12,306 nt of DNA. Origin: Methanosarcinales archaeon. Its GTDB lineage: Archaea > Halobacteriota > Syntropharchaeia > Alkanophagales > Methanospirareceae. Every line of letters begins with the position of its first letter. Position 1 is the first letter of the stretch. Made by a program: the position numbers and the translations under genes. Positions 1 to 7,270 of the stretch are shown piece by piece. Below the pieces are notes generated by a model. That model searched no databases. It was not told the origin of the DNA and saw only the letters and a program-made list of their open reading frames with translations. Location: the NCBI GenBank assembly GCA_025464345.1, contig JAODGP010000095.1:1446-13751 (forward strand), written 5' to 3'.

Positions 1-465
1 TTATCATTGACGGGTTTCTTATTAATTCTATCTGCTGTAGGGCTTTGGTTGCAAAAGAAAGTTGCTTACTGGGGAATAATACTTGGTTGGATTGCTATAT
101 TGTTTTCCGGTCTTTATTATATATATCACGTTGTTGAGGTTGGCTCAGGATCCGTACTCCGACCAATAGCCACTACGGTGGGTTTCATTCTCTTTGGTCT
201 TCTCCCGATTACGATAATAATTTACATGGTAGCTGAAAAGGAAAGAATCGAGAATTGGGTGAAAATTAAAAGTCCATATCAGTTTGAAAAACTTATCGCC
301 ATACTTTCTGCCTTTTTGGTCTCTTTCGGGATTATATTCTTATCCGCACTGATAGGCGTATGGACAACTGTAATTGGCTTTTTTATTACCCTCCTTATAG
401 TTTACTTCTTTTCGATTATTGTTTATAACATAGTAGCAGACAGTTTAATTAGAAGAAAGCTGTGA
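1..465 (+). CDS. Multi-pass membrane protein, 5'-partial at window edge
   Basis: The frame is open from the first base and has no ATG near the beginning (the first Met is about residue 75), so the gene probably starts upstream of the window; TTG at 7 is a possible but weak start. The visible product is about 154 residues and mostly hydrophobic. Roughly five membrane segments can be seen: about residues 3-15, 22-41, 54-74, 95-115 and 118-143 (numbered from TTG 7). A short charged loop (KERIENWVKIK) lies between the third and fourth, and the C-terminus is basic (RRKL). I see no catalytic motif and do not recognise the family. G+C is about 37% by hand count, against roughly 50% in the genes that follow. 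Its TGA stop lies 2 bp before the next gene's ATG at 468 (or overlaps a GTG at 462), so the two may be translationally coupled. Confidence 0.6.
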   Translation, partial: LSLTGFLLILSAVGLWLQKKVAYWGIILGWIAILFSGLYYIYHVVEVGSGSVLRPIATTVGFILFGLLPITIIIYMVAEKERIENWVKIKSPYQFEKLIAILSAFLVSFGIIFLSALIGVWTTVIGFFITLLIVYFFSIIVYNIVADSLIRRKL

Positions 466-467
466 AG

Positions 468-1844
468 ATGAAACAAGATTACGATGTCATTATAGTAGGA
501 GCAGGACCTGCGGGGCTATTCGCAGCGAACGAACTGAAAGGGCGACACGTGCTGATAATAGACAAGGGCAAGGCTGTGGAAGAGCGGCACTGTGTGATGG
601 AAGAGACCGGCAATTGCATCCGTTGCAAGGATTGCAACATAATGTGTGGCGTCGGTGGCGCCGGCACGTTCTCTGATGGCACGCTCAACCTCAGACCAGA
701 TGTGGGTGGTGAACTCACCGATTTCTGCGATGTAGAAGAGGCATGGCAGCTCGTAGCTGAGGTGGATCGCATTTTCCTCGCTCATGGCACTCCAGACGAG
801 CTGTACAGGGGTGATGAGGAGGATATAGAAGCTTTGAAGCGGCGTGCAGCTTCGGTCGGCGCATCATTTGTAGAGATAAATCAGCGTCATATCGGCTCAG
901 ACAACACCAGGCGAGTGATAAAATCGTTTGAAGACGACCTGAAGGCGCATGGCGTTGAATTCCTGCTGAATACCACGGTCAGCGATATAGTTATAGATAA
1001 TGGAGTATGTGTGGGAGTGCTTACGGAGAATGGCGATGAGATACGTGGTGATTGCGTTATACTCGCACCCGGCAGGGTCGGCGCATCCTGGGTCGAGCAA
1101 TTGATCAGGAAGCATGGTATAAATGCGGAATATGCGGGTATAGATGTGGGTGTCCGTGTGGAAGTGCCGGCGATAACGATGAACCCCGTGACGAGGATAA
1201 ACCGCGACCCGAAGTTTTATATAAGGACTAAACGCTATGACGATTTCACACGCACATTCTGTACAAATGAGTGTGGATTCGTGGTTAAAGAGGTGTATGA
1301 CGACTTTATAGGAGTGAACGGGCATTCGTTGAGGGGCAGGAAATCGGATAACACCAATTTCGCATTCCTCGTGAAGGTGGAACTCACGGAACCCGTTGAG
1401 AATACCACCCGATACGGGCGCTCCATAGCGAAACTCGCAACCACCATAGGCGGTGGCAAGCCGATAATACAGCGTATGGGTGACCTGAGACGTGGCAGGC
1501 GCTCCACATGGGAACGTATAAATCGCAACCTCGTGAAGAACACCCTGAAGGATGTAACACCCGGCGATATATCAATGGCACTCCCGCATCGGATAACGAT
1601 GGACATAATAGAGGGGCTGGAGAAGCTCAATGAGATAATACCCGGTGTTGCTTCTGACTGCACACTGCTATATGCGCCTGAGATAAAGTTCTATGCAATG
1701 CGGATAAATGTGAATGAGAATATGGAGACCTCGGTGCCAAATCTATTCGCAGCGGGTGACGGCGCCGGGCTATCACGTGATATAGTCAACGCCGCTGCTA
1801 CCGGTATACTCGCGGCACGCGGTATACTGAATAGTGTGCTATAG
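468..1844 (+). CDS. FAD-dependent dehydrogenase, COG2509-like
   Basis: A 458-residue flavoprotein. The N-terminus has the FAD Rossmann motif (VGAGPAG, residues 10-16) with Asp32 ending the second strand, where the FAD ribose is bound. A Cys-rich segment follows (C50-x2-C53-x2-C56-x3-C60) and runs directly into GGAGTFSDG (63-71). The C-terminus carries the second FAD-contacting motif, AAGDGAG near 428-434, preceded by APEIKFY. This arrangement is that of the uncharacterised FAD-dependent dehydrogenases of COG2509, distantly related to geranylgeranyl-reductase-type flavoproteins; the substrate is unknown. ATG 468 is chosen because it sits just before DYDVIIVGAGPAG; GTG 462, two codons earlier, is possible. 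The stop is 17 bp before moaA, so co-transcription is likely, but I infer no shared pathway. No signal peptide or membrane segment is visible, so it is probably cytoplasmic. Confidence 0.85.
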   Translation: MKQDYDVIIVGAGPAGLFAANELKGRHVLIIDKGKAVEERHCVMEETGNCIRCKDCNIMCGVGGAGTFSDGTLNLRPDVGGELTDFCDVEEAWQLVAEVDRIFLAHGTPDELYRGDEEDIEALKRRAASVGASFVEINQRHIGSDNTRRVIKSFEDDLKAHGVEFLLNTTVSDIVIDNGVCVGVLTENGDEIRGDCVILAPGRVGASWVEQLIRKHGINAEYAGIDVGVRVEVPAITMNPVTRINRDPKFYIRTKRYDDFTRTFCTNECGFVVKEVYDDFIGVNGHSLRGRKSDNTNFAFLVKVELTEPVENTTRYGRSIAKLATTIGGGKPIIQRMGDLRRGRRSTWERINRNLVKNTLKDVTPGDISMALPHRITMDIIEGLEKLNEIIPGVASDCTLLYAPEIKFYAMRINVNENMETSVPNLFAAGDGAGLSRDIVNAAATGILAARGILNSVL

Positions 1845-1861
1845 AGTGGAGGAGCGCCTGG

Positions 1862-2800
1862 ATGCAGCTGGTAGATGCCTATGGCAGGGTTATAAGGAGC
1901 CTGAGGTTCTCACTCACGAGCAAATGCAACCTGAATTGTATATACTGTCATGCAGAGGGTGAATGTGGCGGGTGTGGAAGAGAAATAAGTGCCGAACGTA
2001 TAATAGCAATAGCGCGTACGGCATCGCGTTATTACAATATCAGGCGAGTGAAGTTCTCAGGTGGCGAGCCACTCATGCGAGAAGACCTCACTGTGATTTT
2101 GCGTGGCATAAAAGAGTTTGAAGATGATGTATCGCTGACCACCAACGGCACTTTACTGAGCGAGCAGGCGGATGAACTCGCAAAGTCCGGGCTTGACCGC
2201 GTGAATATCAGTCTCGATTCGCTCATAGAAAAGCGGTATAACGCCATCACTCGGAGTAGAAACAACCACAAACGTGTGATAGAGGGCATCTATGCCGCTA
2301 TTGATGCTGGACTCACACCGATCAAGCTGAACATGGTGGTACTGAGCGGCATTAACGACGATGAGATAGACGATATGATAGAGTTTGTACGTGGTTGTAA
2401 TGCTCGCGAAGAAGGCGCGGTAATACTCCAATTGATAGAACTGATCCCGTATTTCAATCCCGCATTGAGCGTCTACATGCCCGATTTTGTGAGTATAGAG
2501 CGGAAGCTGATGGCGAAAGCATCGGCAGTGAAGACCATGCAGTTGCAGCGCAGGCGGAGGTATTACGTGGATGGCGTGGAGGTCGAGGTCGTACATCCGA
2601 TAGACAATACCGAGTTCTGTAAGAACTGTTCACGGCTGAGGATAACTTCACGTGGCGAGATAAAGCCATGCCTGCTACGAAATGACAACCTCATACCCGT
2701 TGAACGAGAGGATGAGGAGCATATAATAAGCCGACTGGAGATGGCGATGAAATACAGGGCACCTTACTTCAGGCGAATGCAGGATAGAAGAATATATTAA
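1862..2800 (+). CDS. moaA: GTP 3',8-cyclase MoaA (molybdopterin biosynthesis)
   Basis: A radical SAM enzyme that converts GTP to 3',8-cyclo-GTP, the first step of molybdopterin (Mo/W-pterin) synthesis; 312 residues, usual for the family. The radical SAM cluster motif is C22-x3-C26-x2-C29, followed by SGGEP (66-70), which contacts SAM. The second 4Fe-4S site diagnostic of MoaA is present near the C-terminus as C253-x2-C256-x13-C270, within FCKNCSRLR and KPCLLRND. The start is supported by GGAGG at 1848-1852, nine bases upstream of the ATG. Two unusual points: an extra C35-x2-C38 just after the first cluster, and no C-terminal Gly-Gly, which is important in bacterial and human enzymes. Methanogens and ANME need the pterin for formylmethanofuran dehydrogenase, the enzyme acting next to Ftr (encoded further along this window). 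The gene lies 24 bp upstream of L11. Confidence 0.9.
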   Translation: MQLVDAYGRVIRSLRFSLTSKCNLNCIYCHAEGECGGCGREISAERIIAIARTASRYYNIRRVKFSGGEPLMREDLTVILRGIKEFEDDVSLTTNGTLLSEQADELAKSGLDRVNISLDSLIEKRYNAITRSRNNHKRVIEGIYAAIDAGLTPIKLNMVVLSGINDDEIDDMIEFVRGCNAREEGAVILQLIELIPYFNPALSVYMPDFVSIERKLMAKASAVKTMQLQRRRRYYVDGVEVEVVHPIDNTEFCKNCSRLRITSRGEIKPCLLRNDNLIPVEREDEEHIISRLEMAMKYRAPYFRRMQDRRIY

Positions 2801-2803
2801 AAT
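2791..2803 (+). promoter_or_regulatory. Possible TATA box for the L11 operon
   Basis: The AT-only stretch AATATATTAAAAT covers the end of moaA. Its centre is about 28 bases before the L11 ATG at 2825. That is the spacing expected for an archaeal TATA box driving a leaderless or very short-leader mRNA, so the ribosomal genes could be transcribed independently of moaA. The assignment rests on base composition and spacing alone. Confidence 0.35.
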
Positions 2804-2824
2804 ATGGAAATATAAAGAGTGAGA

Positions 2825-3295
2825 ATGGCATCAGTAGAGATACTAATAGAAGGCGGTAAGGCGAGTCCGGGTCCTCCTCTGGGTCCCGCGCTTGGTCCAC
2901 TGGGCGTGAATGTAAAAGAAGTAGTAGATAAATTGAATGAACTAACGCGTGATTATGCGGGTATGGAGATCCCGGTAAAGATAACGGTGGATGATAAGGG
3001 TAAAGTTGACATAAGCATAGGTACACCGCCGACTGCGGCGTTAATAAAGAAAGCACTGGGTATTGATAAAGCAAAAACCGACTCTGCAACCGATTATATA
3101 GGGGACATATCGCTCGAGCGAATAAAGGAGATAGCGGAGAAGAAACATGCGGAGATGCTGGCAAAGACGTTTAAGAGCGCGGTAAAGGAGGTGATAGGTA
3201 CCTGTGTCTCGATGCGTGTGAAGGTGGAGGGCAAGGATCCAAAGGAGATAATACAGGAGATAGATGCGGGCAAATATGACGGGGTGATAGAATAG
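2825..3295 (+). CDS. rpl11: Large-subunit ribosomal protein uL11
   Basis: A 156-residue protein of the ribosomal stalk base. The N-terminal domain has the conserved glycine/proline-rich segment EGGKASPGPPLGPALGPLG at about residues 8-26, and the C-terminal RNA-binding domain shows GTCVSM and EGKDPKEI. Full length for an archaeal L11. ATG 2825 is preferred over GTG 2819 because archaeal L11 proteins typically begin one to a few residues before this segment. It is the first gene of the L11-L1-L10 ribosomal cluster; L1 begins 1 bp after its stop. L11 binds the GTPase-associated region of 23S rRNA together with L10 and the L12 stalk. Confidence 0.97.
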   Translation: MASVEILIEGGKASPGPPLGPALGPLGVNVKEVVDKLNELTRDYAGMEIPVKITVDDKGKVDISIGTPPTAALIKKALGIDKAKTDSATDYIGDISLERIKEIAEKKHAEMLAKTFKSAVKEVIGTCVSMRVKVEGKDPKEIIQEIDAGKYDGVIE

Positions 3296-3296
3296 T

Positions 3297-3920
3297 ATGG
3301 AAGCGGCAGATATAGAGGAAGCGGTAAAGAAGGCGCTGGTTTCTCGTGCGAGGAACTTCGTTGAGAGTGTGGATTTGTGTATAAATCTGAAGAATGTGGA
3401 TTTGAAGCAGCCGAAGAACAGACTGAACCTGGAGGTTACCCTCCCGAACAGTTTCCGTGAGCCGAAGATAGGGGTGTTCGCATCAGGTGAGATAGCATTA
3501 AAGGCGAAGGAAGCGGGTGCGGATGTTATAGACCCCGAGGAACTGAAGCGAATGGACAAGAAGAGAGCCAGAGCGCTGGTGAACAGGTATGATGTCTTCG
3601 CAGCTGATGCATCTCTGATGCCGCAGATAGGACGTAGCCTCGGAACAATACTGGGACCGAGGGGCAAGATGCCGGTGCCGATACCCCCGGGAACTGATCC
3701 AACACCGATACTGCAGAGATTGAAACGTATCGTGAATATAAAGGCGAAGACCGCCACATTCTGGGTGAATATAGGGCGTAAAGGTATGGATCCGGGGGCG
3801 ATAGCAGAGAATGCAATGGCTGTTATAAAAGCTGTTGAATCACATCTGGAACGCGGGTGGCAGAACATTGCCTCCATATATTTGAAGACAACGATGGGGC
3901 ATGCCGTGCGGGTGATATGA
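3297..3920 (+). CDS. rpl1: Large-subunit ribosomal protein uL1
   Basis: A 207-residue two-domain protein of the mobile L1 stalk, which helps release deacylated tRNA from the E site. Family landmarks seen are GPRGKMPVPIPPGTDP around residues 122-137, followed by the terminal segment ending KTTMGHAVRVI. The length is normal for archaea. GGGGTGAT at 3281-3288, within the end of L11, is the likely ribosome binding site, and the ATG follows the L11 TAG after one base, so the two are translationally linked. In some methanogens L1 represses its own operon by binding mRNA near the start of its gene; I did not identify such a site here with confidence. Confidence 0.97.
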   Translation: MEAADIEEAVKKALVSRARNFVESVDLCINLKNVDLKQPKNRLNLEVTLPNSFREPKIGVFASGEIALKAKEAGADVIDPEELKRMDKKRARALVNRYDVFAADASLMPQIGRSLGTILGPRGKMPVPIPPGTDPTPILQRLKRIVNIKAKTATFWVNIGRKGMDPGAIAENAMAVIKAVESHLERGWQNIASIYLKTTMGHAVRVI

Positions 3921-3921
3921 T

Positions 3922-4857
3922 ATGAAGAGGCGAATAAAACGTGGCAGGGAATGGAGGAAGGAGCAGTTAGCGCTCTTATCCGGGCTCATCAGGTCTTACA
4001 GGACGGTCGGTATCGCGGGAGTGCGAGGAATAAGAGCCAGTCAACTCCAGCGGTTGAGGCGAGAATTTCGTAAGAACGCTCAGTTACGTGTATCAAAAAA
4101 CAGTCTGATATCACTGTCACTGAAGGATTGCGGGATGGAAGAGATGGTAGATTACATAGATGACCAGATGGCATTGATACTCACCAATCTCGATGCTTTT
4201 GAGCTATACAGACTGGTGGAGGCGAATAAGATCCCGGCACCTATAAGAGCAGGTGCTGTTGCGCCACACGACATAGTGCTGGATGCGGGACCGACTTCTC
4301 TCAAGCCCGGACCGATAGTTGGCGAATTGCAGAACCTTGGTATCCCCGCGGGTATAGCAGGAGGCAAGGTGGAGATAAAGAAGAGGACGGTGGTGGTGAA
4401 AGAACATGAGAAAGTATCGCCAGAAGTGGCGGACATACTGGCAAAGCTGGAGATATACCCTGTGAAGGAGGGTCTGGATCTGTTTGCGGTATATGACCGC
4501 GATGCTGGCGTCTTATTCAAGCCCGAAGTGCTCCGGATAGAACCATCAGAATATCTATCTGAGCTGCGAGAAGCGTCAAAGAAGGCTCTCTCGCTCGCTA
4601 CGCATATCAGGTATGTATATCCAACCAGATACACGATCGGTGATTTGGTGCGAGAAGCGAGTATGAAGGCGCAGGCACTTGCGTTGAGTATTGCGTATCC
4701 AGCGCCATCAACGATAGAGCCTTTACTGCGTAAAGCGCATGCAGCGGCACTGAATCTCGCATTGAATGCCTGTGTATGTAATAAGGAGACGATACCGTAC
4801 CTGCTGGCGAAGGCGCATGCAGATGCGGAAGCGGTTGCGAAGGTGGTAAGCCGATGA
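3922..4857 (+). CDS. rpl10: Ribosomal stalk protein uL10 (P0), lacking the acidic tail
   Basis: A 311-residue P0-type L10 that anchors the L12 (P1) dimers to the ribosome. The N-terminal rRNA-binding domain (about 1-105) is followed by the archaeal/eukaryotic insertion domain (about 108-185, with SLKPGPIVGELQNLGIPAGI). The C-terminal spine contains four related Ala/Leu-rich helices (about 212-229, 239-257, 265-283 and 291-309, period 26-28 residues), which in other archaea bind L12 dimers. The protein stops at AKVVSR, right after the last helix. Archaeal P0 normally continues into a charged acidic tail ending in something like MGFGLFD; none is present. GGTGA at 3911-3915, inside the end of L1, supports ATG 3922. 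The usual next gene, L12, is not found. Confidence 0.95.
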   Translation: MKRRIKRGREWRKEQLALLSGLIRSYRTVGIAGVRGIRASQLQRLRREFRKNAQLRVSKNSLISLSLKDCGMEEMVDYIDDQMALILTNLDAFELYRLVEANKIPAPIRAGAVAPHDIVLDAGPTSLKPGPIVGELQNLGIPAGIAGGKVEIKKRTVVVKEHEKVSPEVADILAKLEIYPVKEGLDLFAVYDRDAGVLFKPEVLRIEPSEYLSELREASKKALSLATHIRYVYPTRYTIGDLVREASMKAQALALSIAYPAPSTIEPLLRKAHAAALNLALNACVCNKETIPYLLAKAHADAEAVAKVVSR

Positions 4858-4937
4858 TCCCGTACATGCTTGCAAATATTTGCCGTGGATCGTAACCAAT
4901 TCCGCAGCTCCGGATGAGTCTACACTTCCGATCGTGA

Positions 4938-4970
4938 AGGATTTGCATTTCAACTCGAAAAGGAAATCCT
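4938..4970 (+). repeat. Inverted repeat upstream of thyX
   Basis: AGGATTT at 4938-4944 is the exact reverse complement of AAATCCT at 4964-4970, giving a possible 7-bp stem with a 19-nt loop that ends 31 bases before the thyX ATG. It lies in the 144-bp gap after L10, followed by an A-rich stretch (CTAAAAAG, 4969-4976) about 28 bases before thyX that could be a weak TATA box. No U-run follows on the plus strand, so this is not a clear terminator. Nothing else recognisable is in the gap. Confidence 0.3.
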
Positions 4971-5001
4971 AAAAAGAGATCTGATGGTGAAGTAAGTAGA
5001 A

Positions 5002-5724
5002 ATGGAAGTAAAACTCCTGAGGGTAACAGAAGAAGGAGTGGAACTCGTTGCCGCGGCTGCGAAGGCGAGCGATTCAGAACTGACGCTGAGTGCGACTGAG
5101 ATAGTTGAGATGATCGTGGATAACGATTACTCATCGGCACTTGAACATATCTACTTCACTTTCGATATCGAGGGTATAAGTGTTGCACTCAGTAGAGAGC
5201 TGCTGGAGCATAGAATAGCTTCACATACAGCAAGAAGCACGCGATATAACGAGGAGCAGGGATTCGGATTTTATATCCCCGAGGGTTTAAAAGGCGATGC
5301 GGAAGCCATCTACCGGGAAGCGATGAAGAGCGCGAATGACGCCTACACGCGCTTACGAAAGCTCGGTATCGCACGTGAGCATGCGCGGTATGTACTGCCA
5401 ATGGCGCTCCACACACATTACATACTGACAATGAACGTTCGTAGCCTGATCAATTTCTTCATGCTCCGGCTATGTGTACGTGCGTCACCCGAGATGCGGG
5501 AGCTTGCATTACGGCTGTATAAACTCTGCGTGCGGGAATACCCGACGGTATTCTCGAAGATATGGTGTCGGGGCTACACACTGGGTGTATGCCCTGAGAA
5601 CATGGTGAGACCCCCAAACTGCCCGTTTAGAGGTATAATACCGGCTAAACGCGTGTTGAAACGCGACTTTGAGGAAGAGGCGAGACGTGTGATAGAGCGC
5701 GAACTGACTAAAGAACCTCAGTAA
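5002..5724 (+). CDS. thyX: Flavin-dependent thymidylate synthase ThyX
   Basis: Makes dTMP from dUMP using FAD, NAD(P)H and a methylene-pterin donor; 240 residues, in the normal range. Visible family features are ALEHIYFTF (46-54), the signature region ending in IASHTARSTRY (72-82), AREHARYVLP (124-133), and the C-terminal helix NVRSLINFFMLRLCVRA (145-161) with Arg156 and Arg160. The signature normally reads RHRx7S; here it is E69-H70-R71-x7-S79, so the first arginine is replaced by glutamate. The tail has Cys189, Cys197 and Cys207 in the order C...GVCPE...C, as in some other ThyX proteins. GGTGA at 4986-4990 is a plausible but distant ribosome binding site. Its 3' end overlaps the convergent DUF790 gene by 17 bp. 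In a methanopterin-using archaeon the carbon donor may be methylene-H4MPT rather than folate (inference). Confidence 0.9.
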   Translation: MEVKLLRVTEEGVELVAAAAKASDSELTLSATEIVEMIVDNDYSSALEHIYFTFDIEGISVALSRELLEHRIASHTARSTRYNEEQGFGFYIPEGLKGDAEAIYREAMKSANDAYTRLRKLGIAREHARYVLPMALHTHYILTMNVRSLINFFMLRLCVRASPEMRELALRLYKLCVREYPTVFSKIWCRGYTLGVCPENMVRPPNCPFRGIIPAKRVLKRDFEEEARRVIERELTKEPQ

Positions 5725-7231
5725 CAGTCGCGGCTTCTATATCCAGCCCTTTCCATACCACTTTGAACCCCAGTTTTGCCAGTACTTCGTCCGGTGGCAA
5801 GCCCATAGCCTCTATGAAGCGCCTCGCTTCCACATATGAACTTATGGCACGCACGCGTGCCTTCAATTCCTTCAACAACTCTCGCTTCACCAGTACCTCT
5901 TTGAAGACCACGTAATCCTCAAGACCCGCGCAGACAGCTCTTATGGCTGCCTTACTCACACCATACTGCGATGCAATATCACCTATGCGTACAATACCGG
6001 AGTCAAGCTTTAGCGGTACCTCTTTCATGCGTTTCACCTGCCGCTCGATCTCCTCACGCTCCTTCTCCTCAAGATACCGCAGCACCGCACCAACGGGCAC
6101 CTTCCTGCTGTACTCTATCACCGTATCATGCACCTCATGTATGGAGGAGCATGCGAGATTCCTGTCTATTGCCACGATGATCTCGAAAGGTAGAGCACGA
6201 AGCTTGGCTATCTTCCTCCTCAGGTATTCCTCGGTCCAGAAACCCACTATCTCAAAATAAAACTCCAGTGGCAGTTCCCTGTGTATAAACTTGAAATCCG
6301 GTATGAATACACCCTTCTCTGTGAATATCGCATCGGGTTCCCTTATCAATTCCCAGTCCCTCGCTGCCGGCAGAGCAGAGAACTCATTATAAAATAGCTC
6401 CTCTATTTTGCTGTCAAATGTCAGCTGTTCCTTCTCTTCCCACTGCGGTAGTATATGCCTGCATCTCCGGCTATCAAGTACAAAATGGTATACCCCTGGT
6501 TTACCTCTACGAATAACGATCTCGGCATCCATCTTCCACGCACTGCAATTGAGGATATGAGGCAGCAGTTTTGATAGTGCGGTTCCGTAGCGCTCGCTCA
6601 ACTTCAGCAGCGACAGAGCGCCTTCTATCCTTATTGCTCCTTCGCCTTCTGGTGTATACATCAATCCGAGGTATTTGATTGCGCGAAAAAGCCACTTATA
6701 GTTGCCATTAAAGCGTAAGGTCATGCTCGAAGCTCTGAATAGCAGTGTTTGAGCGAGTGCGAGGTTATACAATCTCAGCAGCTCTTCGGGCTTCAAACTC
6801 GCAAACTCAGCCAGTATCTGCTCTGATTCACGATCCGCCCATAATGACTCCTCTAACTCATCGGTTGAGACGTTCAATCGCTCCGCAACAGTACGTATAA
6901 CCTGCATCCGCTCATCATCGTTCGTTATTCTTTTATCACATGCCGCTTCAAATACCGCTCTGCGGGCAACCACAGGCTCTATAACGAATTCTGATTTGAA
7001 TACACACCTGCGTTCCAGCAGTCTCCTGAGCCCGCGTATCAGTTTGAAATTCGATCCCTGCTCCAGTTCACCCAGTATAGCATCAATATCGCTCTTTCGT
7101 TTGCCGGTAAAGCTGCGATAAAGCGTGATGAGCTCTGCTGCCAGTTGCCTGTGTTCTTCATCCAGCGGTACAAATGCCGGGTATATTCTACCCCGTCTTG
7201 TAGTTGTGATGAGCAGTTCTGATGGTAACAT
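5708..7231 (-). CDS. bax1: DUF790 / Bax1-like nuclease
   Basis: A 507-residue protein starting MLPSELLITTTRRGRIYPAF, typical of DUF790 (Bax1), the archaeal nuclease that partners the XPB helicase in DNA repair or unwinding. The middle holds a PD-(D/E)xK nuclease core: Glu277/278 in SKIEELFY, Asp312 in FIPDF, Glu327 in FEIVGFW, and Lys340 in RRK. A helix-turn-helix-like stretch, IGDIASQYGVSKAAIRAV, lies at about 416-433. The last 50 residues are helical and charged. ATG 7231 is preferred because GGTGAT lies directly upstream and homologues start MLPSELL; GTG 7237 is the alternative. The gene stands alone on the minus strand, and no XPB helicase gene lies in the window, although the two are often adjacent in archaea. 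It shares a divergent promoter region with ahbA. Confidence 0.88.
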   Translation of the reverse strand: MLPSELLITTTRRGRIYPAFVPLDEEHRQLAAELITLYRSFTGKRKSDIDAILGELEQGSNFKLIRGLRRLLERRCVFKSEFVIEPVVARRAVFEAACDKRITNDDERMQVIRTVAERLNVSTDELEESLWADRESEQILAEFASLKPEELLRLYNLALAQTLLFRASSMTLRFNGNYKWLFRAIKYLGLMYTPEGEGAIRIEGALSLLKLSERYGTALSKLLPHILNCSAWKMDAEIVIRRGKPGVYHFVLDSRRCRHILPQWEEKEQLTFDSKIEELFYNEFSALPAARDWELIREPDAIFTEKGVFIPDFKFIHRELPLEFYFEIVGFWTEEYLRRKIAKLRALPFEIIVAIDRNLACSSIHEVHDTVIEYSRKVPVGAVLRYLEEKEREEIERQVKRMKEVPLKLDSGIVRIGDIASQYGVSKAAIRAVCAGLEDYVVFKEVLVKRELLKELKARVRAISSYVEARRFIEAMGLPPDEVLAKLGFKVVWKGLDIEAATVTEVL

Positions 7232-7270
7232 TATCACCCGGTTGATGATGGCATGGAGCGTGATGCCTTC

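Noticed and set aside
1862..2800. Radical SAM haem enzyme AhbC or AhbD, given ahbA-ahbB in the same window
   Set aside because: The C-terminal C-x2-C-x13-C cluster with NCSRLR and KPCLL is specific to MoaA.
3041..3877. Long open frame (278 codons) on the minus strand across the L11-L1 junction
   Set aside because: It lies fully antisense to two certain ribosomal genes, and its translation has no recognisable motif; it is a by-product of their codon usage.
4858..5001. Small RNA or tRNA gene in the gap before thyX
   Set aside because: I found no cloverleaf, no C/D box pairs and only one weak 7-bp stem.
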